DNA of 64,000 nt from Nitrospiraceae bacterium (GCA_009692155.1 SHZW01000005.1:1-64000), one strand, 5' to 3'; positions 1-10,037 are shown, numbered from the stretch's first letter. The notes: generated by a model not told the origin, from the sequence alone. Made by a program: numbers and translations.

Positions 1-106
1 AAAATTTTCGCTCGGATTTCGGCAACCCGGACTAAATGGATCATTCAATTCAGCAAATTTTTGAATTGAGATTTAAAGTCTCAATGTTTGCAAAAAGGAG
101 AGTTCA

Positions 107-622
107 ATGAAAGCAATTACGATCGAAAAATTTGGTGGACCAGAGGTTCTTAAGATGAACACTGTACCCACTCCCATCCCCCTAGATAATGAAGTACGCA
201 TCAAAATATCTTATGCCGCTATAAATCCTGTGGATTGGAAGATCCGCGAAGGCCATTTAGCAGATATGATTCCCCATCATTTTCCATTGATCCTTGGTTG
301 GGATCTAGCAGGTGTTATTGATTCGGTTGGAAGAAATGTGAAATTGTTCAAAGTGGGTGACAAGGTTTACTCTTACGCACGAAAACCTGAGGTTCAGTGG
401 GGAACCTATGCTGAGTACATTACATTGGATGAGTCGATGGTAAGTTTGATTCCAAAATCATTAACCGAAGAGCAATCGGCCACGATTCCCTTGGTTGGCT
501 TAACAGCTTGGCAAGCCCTCCATGACTTTTCTCAAATAAAAGAAGGTATGACGGTATTGGTTCTGGGCGGCGCGGGCGGTGTCGGTGGATTTGCAATTCA
601 ATTTGCTAAAGCTGCGGGCGCC
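107..622 (+). pseudogene. NADPH:quinone reductase / zinc-binding alcohol dehydrogenase-like protein, 3'-truncated at a sequence junction
   Basis: MKAITIEKFGGPEVL...GGAGGVGGFAIQFAKAAGA is MDR-family up to about nt 620, then the reading frame and base composition change abruptly. Confidence 0.75.
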
Positions 623-1925
623 ACGACTCTACGACATCCCATCGCTGGATCAGCGGATCGTCAGCCGGCTGCTCCGGCATCTGACGGAGGCGGGCGATGA
701 GGACGTCGTCCGGATGCAGCCCTATGCGCTAGCTGCCCGCTGGGATACGTCGCGACTCGACACCCTCCGTGTCTGTCTTTACGCCACGAAAGCAGGCCTG
801 CTGGGACTCATGTGGGAATTGCTTTGTCCCAACTGCCGGGTTCCCAAGCTGGAACCGGATACGCTGAGCCTGGTGCCTCCGAAGTTTCACTGCGATACCT
901 GCGGGATCGATTATCAGGCGAATCTCGACCGGTACGTGGAACTGCGGTTTCGCGTCCATCCTGCCATCCGCGCCGCCCACGACGCTGTCTATTGCTTCGG
1001 CGGTCCCTACAATGCGCCGCACATTCTCATCCAGCACCTGCTTAAGCCCGGCGAGACGTTCGACGCCTCCATGCTCCTTGGGGCTGAGGACTACCGGATC
1101 CGTGTTCTGCGCCTGAACCATGTCGTGACGCTGTCGCCGGTACCCGGGGCCCGGCCGGATGGCCTGACGGTTGTCTACCGCGACGGAAGTTGGAGCCAAT
1201 CTGACGCCTCCTTCGCGCCGGGTCCCGTGTCATGGCGATGGGAGAACCGGTCGTCGAAGACCATCGCAGTAGTGCTGGAGCGCCTGCGGTGGGATGATCA
1301 GGCGGTGCCGGCGGCGGCAGTCACCACGATGCAGGAATTTCGCGATCTGTTCGGTTCGGAGGTGCTCGCGCCGGAGCAGGACATCAGTGTGGAATCGATC
1401 ACGATCCTGTTTAGCGACCTGCGGGAATCCACGCGCCTGTACGAGGAGACGGGCGACGCGCCGGCCTACGGCCACGTGCGCCGCCACTTCGAGTTTGCAA
1501 AGGAACGGATCGCGCAATGCGGAGGCGCGCTGGTGAAAACCATCGGTGACGCTGTCATGGCGGCCTTCCATCAGCCCGCCGACGCGGTGCGCTGCGGCCT
1601 GCTGATCCAGCGCGACCTGCCGGCGTTCAACCGGCGCTGGCCGGACCGGAAACCGCTGGTGATGCGGCTGGGCGTGCATGACGGGCCGGTCATTGCGATC
1701 AACGCCAATGGGCGCCCGGATTACTTTGGACGGACCGTCAACATCGCCGCCCGCCTGTTACGCGAAAGTCAGGGCGGCGACGTCGTGCTGGCAAAAGCGC
1801 TGGCGGAAGACCCGCGCGTACGGGAGGCACTGGAACGCGAACAGGCCACCGTCATTCAGGAATGGTCGCCGACATTGCGCGGCATCAGCGAGCCGTTGAC
1901 AATCCAACGCATCACGCCGTCATAA
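621..1925 (+). CDS. Class III adenylate/guanylate cyclase domain protein, 5' end missing at the junction
   Basis: Zinc-ribbon-like CPNC...CDTCG segment, then SITILFSDLRESTRLYEETGD...VKTIGDAVMAAF...GRTVNIAARL, typical of class III cyclases. Confidence 0.8.
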   Translation, partial: PRLYDIPSLDQRIVSRLLRHLTEAGDEDVVRMQPYALAARWDTSRLDTLRVCLYATKAGLLGLMWELLCPNCRVPKLEPDTLSLVPPKFHCDTCGIDYQANLDRYVELRFRVHPAIRAAHDAVYCFGGPYNAPHILIQHLLKPGETFDASMLLGAEDYRIRVLRLNHVVTLSPVPGARPDGLTVVYRDGSWSQSDASFAPGPVSWRWENRSSKTIAVVLERLRWDDQAVPAAAVTTMQEFRDLFGSEVLAPEQDISVESITILFSDLRESTRLYEETGDAPAYGHVRRHFEFAKERIAQCGGALVKTIGDAVMAAFHQPADAVRCGLLIQRDLPAFNRRWPDRKPLVMRLGVHDGPVIAINANGRPDYFGRTVNIAARLLRESQGGDVVLAKALAEDPRVREALEREQATVIQEWSPTLRGISEPLTIQRITPS

Positions 1926-1934
1926 TAGGCACGA

Positions 1935-2014
1935 GTCGAAAAGTCAGAAAGTCGTCAAGTCATCAAGTCAGAATGTCTTAGGACTTTCAGACTTTTGACT
2001 TTATGACTTTGGAC
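1935..2014. repeat. AAAGTC/GACTTT word repeat, copy 1
   Basis: aaaagtcagaaagtcgtcaagtcatcaagtca followed by complementary ggactttcagacttttgactttatgacttt. Confidence 0.8.
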
Positions 2015-2031
2015 TGTACGGAGGTGGCGTT

Positions 2032-2379
2032 ATGAGCTTGGCGGATAACAAATGCGTGCCGTGCCGCGGCGGCGTGCCGCCGGTGGAGAAAGCCAGGGCG
2101 GACGAGCTGCTCAAACAACTGGGCCGTGGGTGGAGCCTGAATCAGAAGGGCCACCTGGAACGGCTCTACACCTTCAAGGATTTCGCGCAGGCGCTGGCCT
2201 TCGTGAACAAGGTGGGCGCCGTGGCTGAAACGGAGGGGCACCACCCCGATCTCTACCTCGCCTGGGGTAAGTGCGGGGTCGAGATCTGGACCCACAAGAT
2301 CAACGGCCTGACGGAAAGTGATTTCTACATGGCCGCGAAGGCGGACCGGGAGTTCGAGCCGTTCCGCACCATTGCCTGA
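2032..2379 (+). CDS. phhB: 4a-hydroxytetrahydrobiopterin dehydratase (pterin-4a-carbinolamine dehydratase)
   Basis: FVNKVGAVAETEGHHPDLYLAWGKCGVEIWTHKINGLTESDF motif. Confidence 0.92.
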   Translation: MSLADNKCVPCRGGVPPVEKARADELLKQLGRGWSLNQKGHLERLYTFKDFAQALAFVNKVGAVAETEGHHPDLYLAWGKCGVEIWTHKINGLTESDFYMAAKADREFEPFRTIA

Positions 2380-2446
2380 GGACATTTCGTTCTCTGGCAC
2401 GGGGGAACCAACAAAGGAGGAGTTTGCCAGGATAGCGACATTACGG

Positions 2447-3037
2447 GTGGCGCTGATCGCTGCAATGTGCCTGGGCCTTGCCGGGTTCGCCATTGCGGGC
2501 GAAAAGGGGACGAAAAAATCTGGAGGCGGGAAAGATCTCAAGGCGATGTCCCAGGAAGATCAAATCAAGCTGGCCTTGAGCGCGGCACCGTCACGTATCT
2601 CCCAAGGCGCCGCTGTGCTGCTGCCGGATAAAGACGGCAAGCTGGTGGAAGTGAAGAAGGGCACCAACGGCTTCACCTGCATTCCCACTGTGAATAACCG
2701 GCCCGCCGAGCCGGACCCCATGTGTTTCGACGCGGCCGTGGGCCAGTGGGTGGATGCATTGGTGAACAAGAAGGACAAGCCGGGCAACACGGTGCCGGGT
2801 ATTTCGTACATGGCGCGCGGTGGTTATCACTGGGAGAAGGACGGGAAGATATTGATGGAAGAAGTGCCAGGCGCCAAACTCGTCAAGGAGCCGCCTCACT
2901 GGATGATGATGTGGCCGTTTGACTCTAAAGAAACCAGGCTTCCCACGCTCCCGAATCCATCCGGTGTCTATATCATGTTTGACGGATCGCCATTTGCGCA
3001 CCTGATGGTGTATCAGGACCCGAACAAGATGAAGTAA
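2447..3037 (+). CDS. Hypothetical exported protein (start uncertain)
   Basis: ORF with an N-terminal hydrophobic signal-like segment VALIAAMCLGLAGFAIAG. Confidence 0.6.
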   Translation: MALIAAMCLGLAGFAIAGEKGTKKSGGGKDLKAMSQEDQIKLALSAAPSRISQGAAVLLPDKDGKLVEVKKGTNGFTCIPTVNNRPAEPDPMCFDAAVGQWVDALVNKKDKPGNTVPGISYMARGGYHWEKDGKILMEEVPGAKLVKEPPHWMMMWPFDSKETRLPTLPNPSGVYIMFDGSPFAHLMVYQDPNKMK

Positions 3038-3152
3038 CGATCAGTGGCGTGAGGCGCACCGGTTAAGGCTGGTGCGCCTTGCTGTTTACTGTTGGCAAGG
3101 GAGAGGCAGTCGGTTCGGCGTCGGGCTCCTTCCTCGCGTAGGAGAGGTGAAT

Positions 3153-3734
3153 ATGCGCAGAGTCGCTCTGGTCATGTTTCTGATCGGTCTGATCGCGGTG
3201 GCGGCGTCCGCCCAGACCGCGCTGCATGTTCCGGAGAACGCCACCTCGCAGCAACCGTTCATCAGCACAGGTCTGCCGCAATCCACGGTTGTGCAGGGCC
3301 GTTTTTTCTCCCTCATGGTTCCGAAAGACTGGACGGTCTCGTCCATCGGTCCCACCGCGCAATTTCTGGACGACATTACGGTCACCGTCGGCCTCGATCC
3401 CCGGCTTGACCACACGTACCTTGGGCTACACACCTTCAAACAGTCGGCCCGCTACACGATCGAGGAAAAGTTCGCCAGGGAGAAGGGGAAGCTGGCGGCA
3501 TCGGATAAACTGTCGCAGGAAACGTGGCAGGGCAGGAAATGGATCGTGAAGGAATACGCCTGCCAGAGCCGCGTGCCGCAGTCGGCCGCGCTCTGCTGGA
3601 CGGCGTGGATCTATGTGGAGAACAAGCGCGTCGGCATTCTGACCGCTTCGACGCCGGCCTCGCTGGCCGCCCGCTACGCAGACCCCCTGCGGACGATGAT
3701 GCAGAGCGTGAAGTTTCACCCGCCCAGCCGGTAG
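3153..3734 (+). CDS. Hypothetical exported protein
   Basis: Signal peptide MRRVALVMFLIGLIAVAASAQ preceded by a GGAGAGG RBS. Confidence 0.7.
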   Translation: MRRVALVMFLIGLIAVAASAQTALHVPENATSQQPFISTGLPQSTVVQGRFFSLMVPKDWTVSSIGPTAQFLDDITVTVGLDPRLDHTYLGLHTFKQSARYTIEEKFAREKGKLAASDKLSQETWQGRKWIVKEYACQSRVPQSAALCWTAWIYVENKRVGILTASTPASLAARYADPLRTMMQSVKFHPPSR

Positions 3735-3760
3735 CGTGCCCGCGCGGGTCCGACAGGATG

Positions 3761-4093
3761 TTACATCGAGAGCTTCTGTGCGACGTTTCTCATCTGCACG
3801 CCGTGGACGAGCGAGGCGCCGCCGCGGATGGCGCAGGCCACGTGGACCGCTTCCGTCATCTCCTCGACATTTGAGCCTTTTTCCAGACTTGCCTGCGTGT
3901 AGGCGTCGATGCAATAGGGACATTGCACCGTGTGGGAAACGGCCAGCGCGATGAGCGCCTTTTCCCGCTCCGTCAACGCGCCCTCCTTGAACACGGCCCC
4001 GTAGTAGGCCATGAATTTATCCCACAGATCCTTGTTCCCCTTGCCCATGTCGGCGAACTTGCCGAGATCGTGAGGGTGGTAGTAGGTCTCCAT
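3761..4093 (-). CDS. Carboxymuconolactone decarboxylase / AhpD-like protein (arsenosugar-biosynthesis-associated peroxidase-like subfamily)
   Basis: METYYHPHDLGKFADMG...KALIALAVSHTVQCPYCIDAYTQ...IRGGASLVHGVQMRN. Confidence 0.85.
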   Translation of the reverse strand: METYYHPHDLGKFADMGKGNKDLWDKFMAYYGAVFKEGALTEREKALIALAVSHTVQCPYCIDAYTQASLEKGSNVEEMTEAVHVACAIRGGASLVHGVQMRNVAQKLSM

Positions 4094-4137
4094 ACTCTAT
4101 CTCCTTTTATTGGATTGCCTGGTGGTGGAGATACGCG

Positions 4138-4312
4138 CTGAACGCGGAACTATGAACGATGAACTACGAGCCGAACGATGAACGAGGAACTATGAGCGAT
4201 GAACTAGAAGAGAAATAGAAGAATCTGTTCTCTTCAAAGATCTTCGCACTACGTTCACACTTCATCGCTGTCGCTTCAACATTCATCGTTCAGCGTTCAT
4301 ACTTCATCGTTG
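4138..4312. repeat. ATGAACGATGAA / TTCATCGTTCA word repeat
   Basis: gaacgatgaactacgagccgaacgatgaacgaggaactatgagcgatgaac followed by opposed cttcatcgctg...ttcatcgttcagcgttcatacttcatcgtt. Confidence 0.75.
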
Positions 4313-4582
4313 CTATGCGGTGCCCGGCTTGTCCGGTTCGGTTTCTGCGAGAATTTCGGTAAAGCGGCTGCCGACGATGGTCGTGACCCTGGCCATCAAC
4401 TCCGTGACCTCTTTCAATTCTCCTGGTTGTAAATCCTGTTTGAGTTGCGGGTGCACGGCCCATTGCGCGGAGACCTGTTTTCCATCGCGGGCAATCAGGA
4501 CGCGCAGCAGCTCGACATCATTGGCGACGGGCTGGCCGTTTCCGGATTTGCCCGGTTGATCTGGCGTGTGTTTCGTGGCCAT
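4313..4582 (-). CDS. Hypothetical protein
   Basis: 89-aa ORF upstream of and co-directional with the genes around it. Confidence 0.5.
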   Translation of the reverse strand: MATKHTPDQPGKSGNGQPVANDVELLRVLIARDGKQVSAQWAVHPQLKQDLQPGELKEVTELMARVTTIVGSRFTEILAETEPDKPGTA

Positions 4583-4606
4583 CTCACATGCTCTGCGCAG
4601 GGCTCA

Positions 4607-5440
4607 TCATACCGAAGGCCGGTTCAGGACTTCCACCATCTCGTGGTGGATCAGACTGTTGCTGGCCAGGAGTTCAATGCCATAAATCGAAAAGGGCCCG
4701 CCCTTGAAGTCGCTCATGTACCCGCCCGCTTCGGCGACCATCAGCGATCCCGCCGCCGTGTCCCAGGGATTGAGCTTCAGCTCCCAGAAGTCGTCGAACC
4801 GGCCACAGGCAACGTAGCAGAGATCGATCGCGGCGGCGCCCATGCGGCGCATCCCCTGCGCGCGGAGCGCGAAGTTGGCGAAGTGGTCGAGGTTGTTCTG
4901 CTTGCTGACACGAATATCGTAGGCGAAGCCGGTCACGAGCAGCGCCCCGTCGAGCTTGGGCGTACGCGAGACGTGAATCGGCCTGCCGTTCAGCGTCGCG
5001 CCGCCGCCGGCTTCGCCGACGAACATCTCCTGCCTTGTCGGATCGAACACGACGCCCAGAACGCACCGGCCCTGGTATTCCACGCCGATCGAGACGGCGT
5101 AGGCCGGAAAGCCGTGCGCAAAGTTGGTCGTGCCGTCGAGTGGATCGATGATCCATTTGTATGGTGATTTTTTTCCGGCCTGCCCGCGTTCCTCGGCCAG
5201 AGTTTCGTGGTCGGGGAATGCCAGGCCGATCGCATCCACGATCGCCTGCTCCGAATGCGTATCCGCATCGGTGACGAGATTGAGCGCGTCCTTGTGCTCG
5301 ACGCGGAAGCCGTTTTTTGCGTACTCGCTCAGAATCGCGCCGGCCTGGCGTGCGGCCTCAACCGCGACGGTCTTGATCCGCTCGCGAGTCGAACGGTCTG
5401 GAATCTGATCGGTTGCCTGCTGCGACATGGGCAGGATCAT
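4607..5440 (-). CDS. suhB: Inositol-1-monophosphatase family protein
   Basis: KWIIDPLDGTTNFAHGFPAYAVSIGVEYQG and LNPWDTAAGSLMVAEAGG motifs. Confidence 0.9.
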   Translation of the reverse strand: MILPMSQQATDQIPDRSTRERIKTVAVEAARQAGAILSEYAKNGFRVEHKDALNLVTDADTHSEQAIVDAIGLAFPDHETLAEERGQAGKKSPYKWIIDPLDGTTNFAHGFPAYAVSIGVEYQGRCVLGVVFDPTRQEMFVGEAGGGATLNGRPIHVSRTPKLDGALLVTGFAYDIRVSKQNNLDHFANFALRAQGMRRMGAAAIDLCYVACGRFDDFWELKLNPWDTAAGSLMVAEAGGYMSDFKGGPFSIYGIELLASNSLIHHEMVEVLNRPSV

Positions 5441-5497
5441 AACATAATGCCACGGCCCTGCCTCGAGCCTCGCGCCCAGAGCCTCGGGCCTTCCTGT

Positions 5498-6850
5498 TCA
5501 AAACGTCGCGCGGAGTTCAGCGAAGAACGCCGTGTTCTGCTCAAGGAAGCCATAGATGGACTGTTTGCGGCCACCGTAGATATCCACGCCGGTGAAGCCC
5601 TTCCAGGTATCGGTGAAAGCGTAGGCGACCGAGGGGCGCAGGAAAAAACTGGCCCGGTTAACCTCGAAGACGCCGAGCATCTCCGCTTCCAGCGTCTTGT
5701 TCCACGCCGTCGCCTTGATCCGCCCACTGAAGCCCTCCTGCACGCGGTCCATCTGCTGGTTGAAGATCACGTTCAGCACCGCGGTGTTCCGCACCACGGG
5801 GTCCTGGAACTGGAACACGTCTTTGAAGTTGATGATGAGGCGCTGGTAGGCCTGGAGATTGACGTTGAGATCCTCCGTGACGTCATGGTCCACACCGAGC
5901 ACGTAGTACACGTAGGGATTCTTGATGAACGGGTCGCTGCCGTCGGGGTTCTGCGTGTGCACGTACGCACCCTCGCCGCGCACCCCGAAGCGGCCGAAGT
6001 TCCTCGCGAAGTCGGCGCCGACCATGTGAATGCGGGTGTGCTCCAGAACCGTCTGCGTCGGGCTAAGCGGGACTCCGATGGGAAACAGATCCCGTCCGTA
6101 GTAGTAGCTGAGGGACCAGTCCGTCTCGCCCCCCGTCTGATCGAGCTTGGCCGCGAAGCCCTGGTCCGTCCAGTCGCCATTCGAGCGCTTGTTTTGCGTG
6201 AGCTGGAAGCCCGGCTGCGCCGACAGCGGGAGCGTGGTCGGATTAAAAATCGGGAGCCAGATCGTCGAGAGCGTGTAGTTGCCGCGGTAGAAATTGGCCT
6301 TGAGCGAGTAGGTGCCGATCCGACGCTCTTCCTCGTCCTTGGCGGACAGCAGTGTGAAGTCTTTCGGCGTCAGGACATCGGTCGGGTTGAGGGCATCGGC
6401 CCGTCCCCAGAGAATGTTCTGCTTGCCGATCCGAACGTCGATGTTGCCGAAGTAGAAGTTTCCGTAGCCCTCCAGCAGCCGTCCGCTGAACCCGCTTGAC
6501 TCGCGCAGGTTCTGGTCGGTGATGCGGACCTCGACTTTGCCGTCGCCCCAGGTTCCGAACTTGGGCAGGGCTTTGGGTTGGATCGTCAGGCCTGGCAGGC
6601 TGCGCTGACTGTCGAGCTGCTTGGACGCGGAATAGTAGTCGGCGCGGATGAAGCCACCCAGGCCAAGCCGGTCCACCCAGGACGGGCGCGATTGTTGCTC
6701 TTCTTCCGGAACCGGTGCGGGGTCGAGACCGGGATCAGCGGCACCGGCCAGCGTGGGCCAGGCCAGCATAACAACGAGGAATGCAAAACGATGAACGATG
6801 AATTGCAGCCGGCGCGAGACACGAGGCGCGAGGCACGAGACGAGGGTCAT
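5498..6850 (-). CDS. DUF1302-like outer-membrane beta-barrel protein
   Basis: GFIRADYYSASK...GKQNILWGRADALNPTDVLTPKDF...; C-terminal aromatic residue; ATGA overlap with the upstream gene. Confidence 0.8.
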   Translation of the reverse strand: MTLVSCLAPRVSRRLQFIVHRFAFLVVMLAWPTLAGAADPGLDPAPVPEEEQQSRPSWVDRLGLGGFIRADYYSASKQLDSQRSLPGLTIQPKALPKFGTWGDGKVEVRITDQNLRESSGFSGRLLEGYGNFYFGNIDVRIGKQNILWGRADALNPTDVLTPKDFTLLSAKDEEERRIGTYSLKANFYRGNYTLSTIWLPIFNPTTLPLSAQPGFQLTQNKRSNGDWTDQGFAAKLDQTGGETDWSLSYYYGRDLFPIGVPLSPTQTVLEHTRIHMVGADFARNFGRFGVRGEGAYVHTQNPDGSDPFIKNPYVYYVLGVDHDVTEDLNVNLQAYQRLIINFKDVFQFQDPVVRNTAVLNVIFNQQMDRVQEGFSGRIKATAWNKTLEAEMLGVFEVNRASFFLRPSVAYAFTDTWKGFTGVDIYGGRKQSIYGFLEQNTAFFAELRATF

Positions 6851-7659
6851 TTCTCCCGTTCAAGATAGCGCGTCGAGAAGAAGTCCTCCCCGACCGGCTT
6901 CTTGGTGTCGAGGTTTTCGAAGATCAGGAGCGTGCTGTGTCCGGTCTGGTGGTTTTTGACCTCCCGCTTCAGCGCCCACCATTTATGCGTGGCGGCATCG
7001 ACCTCGACGATCTCCGGGATGACCATCGTTTTGAGTGGCCGCCCGGCGGTATCCATATAGTCAACTTTCTTTTCCATGAAATTGCTCTTGCGGATCCAGG
7101 CGGTCTTCTTCCCGTAGCCATAGTCCTTCTTGATCTGTTCGGAAGCCGGGACGGAGTCGATCACCCAGCAGTCCTCGCCGTCGAGGGCTTCGCTTTTCAC
7201 GATGGTATGCTTGTAGGTGTCGACGACCGGTTGAAGAATATCACCGTAGGAGATATCCGAACCGACGAAACTGTCCCGTTTGTTGTTGGCAACCAGCCGC
7301 CGGACTTTCTTCAGCGCCGGCAGGTAGATCCACATGTCGTCCTCGCCGTCATAGTGTTGCACTTGCAGATAGCCGGTGCCTTCGACGTCGCCCGGCTGGA
7401 GGAACCGGATCATGATCTTGCCGTCGATGCCGTTCGGCTGCAGCAGATTCACGCTGCGGGTCTTCCGGACCCGCTGCTGGCCTTTGTCGTTGGTCAGGGT
7501 CATGGTGCTGTCATTGAGCATGTGCTTGATCTTGGTCACATAGAAATTCTTTTCGATGATGTCGCGGGCCGACGGCTCCTCCGCCGATGACGATGCGGCC
7601 ATGAGAGCGGCACCGATCAGCATGATGGCAACGAAGATGTGTTTCGATGTCGGTCTCAT
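6847..7659 (-). CDS. Outer-membrane lipoprotein-sorting protein (LolA-like fold, COG2834-type)
   Basis: DDMWIYLPALKKVRRLVANNKRDSFVGSDISYGDI motif. Confidence 0.85.
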   Translation of the reverse strand: MRPTSKHIFVAIMLIGAALMAASSSAEEPSARDIIEKNFYVTKIKHMLNDSTMTLTNDKGQQRVRKTRSVNLLQPNGIDGKIMIRFLQPGDVEGTGYLQVQHYDGEDDMWIYLPALKKVRRLVANNKRDSFVGSDISYGDILQPVVDTYKHTIVKSEALDGEDCWVIDSVPASEQIKKDYGYGKKTAWIRKSNFMEKKVDYMDTAGRPLKTMVIPEIVEVDAATHKWWALKREVKNHQTGHSTLLIFENLDTKKPVGEDFFSTRYLEREK

Positions 7660-7676
7660 AATCAGTCCTTTCGTGT

Positions 7677-10037
7677 CTATCCTTGCGCCTCGAGCCCCGT
7701 GCCCCGTGCCTGCGCGGTGACCGCCACGCCGTTCCCGAACGCGAAGCGCGGCCGGACGATGCAGAGCACGGCGGGCAGGAGCGCGATGGCAGACAGGCAG
7801 CTCACGGCCATCGCCACGGCAACCAGGAATCCCAGTCTCGTGTGCATCCCAAAGCCGGTGAACATCAGGATCGAATAGCCCAGCCCGACTGCCAGGGCCA
7901 CGTAGATGACGGCCTTGCCCGCCGTCGCCAGGGCCACGCGCAGGGCCTCATCGCAGGCACCGTGCTTCTGGATCTCCTCCCGCAGCCGGTAGATCAGGTA
8001 AATCGCGTAGTCCGCGCCGACGCCCACGGCCATGGCGGAGACCGCCGCGGTGCCGATGTCCAGCCGGATGCCGGTCAACCCCATCACACCGAAGTTGGCG
8101 AGCACCGCCAGGCTGAGCGGAATCAGCACCAGCAGGCCGGCCAGCGCGGAGCGGAGGACGAGCGACGAAATGATATAGATGCTCGCGGCGATCATGCCGA
8201 TGTTCAGCAGCTTCCCCTGCACCATCACCTCATTCAACGCCGCGCCCTGTGCCATGCCGCCGCCGATGCTGATCTTGTAGCCGGGTGGAAATTGTTTGGC
8301 GACGAAGGGGCGCAGGTCCGCGACGATCTCTTCGATGACGGCCGTGCTGTCGGTTTTCAAATAGGCCCAGATCACGGCGGACTTGTATTCATAATCCACG
8401 TAGGTATCGAAGTCGCCGGGGTCCCCGGACATGGAATAGAGCAGCAGGTATTGCGCGTTCAGTTCGCGCGTGTCAGGCAGCCGGTCCTCCTTCGGATCGT
8501 CGGCGTGCATGGCCTTGTTTATTTTCTTCATGAAATCGGCCAGCGACTGGGTCTTGCCGACGAGTTGGTATTTCTCCTGGAGGTGATTCTGGACCGCTTC
8601 CATCGCACGCAGCGCCGCGGGATTTTTGATTGAGTCTGCCTCCGGTCCCTCGATCAGCAGATACAACGTGTTCGTGCCGCCCATGCCGGCATTCAACGGC
8701 ACGTCGTCGGTCCGCACGATGCTGTCTTCTGAAAAATTGCCCTTCAGGCTGTTGTCCACGACCAGGATATGGATGCCACCCAGCAGCACCGCGATCAGCA
8801 GGGCCAGTGTGCCGAACAGCAAGCCCCACCGCTTGTTGACGATCACCTCGGCGATGCCGTTGGTGACGCGGTCCAGCCAGTCTTTGATTTTTTCACGCTC
8901 CGTTTCATAGCGTTTCGGTGCCGGGATGAACGAACGGAAAGCCGGGATGAAGGTCATCTCCAGAATGACGGCCGAGAGGATGCCGGTGGCCGTGAAAATG
9001 CCGAAGACTCTGATCGTCAGGGTCGGAAACGCCGTCAGGGACAGAAAGCTGGCGACGGCAATGCTCCCGGCCGTCAGCATGACGGGACCGATTTTCGACA
9101 GCGAGTCGATCACGGCCGCGGAACTGTCATGCAGCTTGCCGTACTCCTCGTAATAACGTTTCAGGATCTGCACCGAGTGCCCGGCGGCGACCGCCATGAT
9201 GAGGATCGGCGTGGTGGCGTTGAAGGTGTCGATGGGCACATTGAGCATGCCCATCAGGCCCAATCCCCAGATGACGCTCATCAGCGCCGTGATCACAGGG
9301 ATGAGCATGCCCTGGAACGAGCGGAACGACAGGTACAGGATGCCCATGATGATGGCCAGCGAGATGAAGAACAGGAATGCCATGCGTTGGGAGTAGATCT
9401 CCAGCCACGCGAGGTTGATCGAGATCCCGCCGAGATACATCTTGACGCTGTCGTCGCGCTCCTTGTTGATGATGGCGTCGATCTGGTTCTTGATCGGCGT
9501 GTAGCCGCGAAAATCCTTTCCGGATTTGAAGTCCGCGATGATCGTCGCCATCTTCCCGTCCCGGGACACGATCGAATTGATGTAGATGGGGTTGGCGTAG
9601 ACGGCTTTTTTGAGTTTTGCGATTTCCGCCGGTGTCTGCGGCACGGTCTCCATCAACTGGCGGACCTGCATGCCTTCTTCGGTGCCGACGATGTCCTTGG
9701 CCTTGCGGGCCGCCAGACTGATCACGTTGCTGCGGATCACGCCGGGGATGTCCAGGACGCCGTCGGTGATCCGCTGAATCTTCTCCAGCACCTTCGGCTG
9801 GAAAACGTCGCCGGACGTGCTCTTCACGCCGATCACGACGATGTTCCGGCCGCCGAAGACCCGCTCGATCTCGTTGCTGGCGATGACATAGGGATGTTCC
9901 TGGGGAAGATTGTCGTTGGGGTCCACGACGACCCGCAGATTACCGATCTTGCTGCCGAAGAACACGGAGATCGCCACGGCGGCCAGCATGACCACGATGC
10001 GGTACCGGACAATGAAGGTGACGTAACGACGTAACAC
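7677..10037 (-). CDS. RND/MMPL family exporter
   Basis: 786 aa, two sets of transmembrane helices, GVGADYAIYLIYRLREE motif. Confidence 0.9.
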   Translation of the reverse strand: MLRRYVTFIVRYRIVVMLAAVAISVFFGSKIGNLRVVVDPNDNLPQEHPYVIASNEIERVFGGRNIVVIGVKSTSGDVFQPKVLEKIQRITDGVLDIPGVIRSNVISLAARKAKDIVGTEEGMQVRQLMETVPQTPAEIAKLKKAVYANPIYINSIVSRDGKMATIIADFKSGKDFRGYTPIKNQIDAIINKERDDSVKMYLGGISINLAWLEIYSQRMAFLFFISLAIIMGILYLSFRSFQGMLIPVITALMSVIWGLGLMGMLNVPIDTFNATTPILIMAVAAGHSVQILKRYYEEYGKLHDSSAAVIDSLSKIGPVMLTAGSIAVASFLSLTAFPTLTIRVFGIFTATGILSAVILEMTFIPAFRSFIPAPKRYETEREKIKDWLDRVTNGIAEVIVNKRWGLLFGTLALLIAVLLGGIHILVVDNSLKGNFSEDSIVRTDDVPLNAGMGGTNTLYLLIEGPEADSIKNPAALRAMEAVQNHLQEKYQLVGKTQSLADFMKKINKAMHADDPKEDRLPDTRELNAQYLLLYSMSGDPGDFDTYVDYEYKSAVIWAYLKTDSTAVIEEIVADLRPFVAKQFPPGYKISIGGGMAQGAALNEVMVQGKLLNIGMIAASIYIISSLVLRSALAGLLVLIPLSLAVLANFGVMGLTGIRLDIGTAAVSAMAVGVGADYAIYLIYRLREEIQKHGACDEALRVALATAGKAVIYVALAVGLGYSILMFTGFGMHTRLGFLVAVAMAVSCLSAIALLPAVLCIVRPRFAFGNGVAVTAQARGTGLEAQG

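Noticed and set aside
4138-4312. CRISPR-like array in repeated ATGAACGATGAA words
   Set aside because: Units are irregular and very short, no constant repeat/spacer period, no cas genes in the window.
5207-6499. 430-aa plus-strand ORF opposite the DUF1302-like gene and suhB start
   Set aside because: Antisense shadow spanning two real minus-strand genes.
8769-10034. 421-aa plus-strand ORF opposite the RND exporter
   Set aside because: His/Asp/Arg-rich antisense translation without recognisable domain; the RND gene explains the region.
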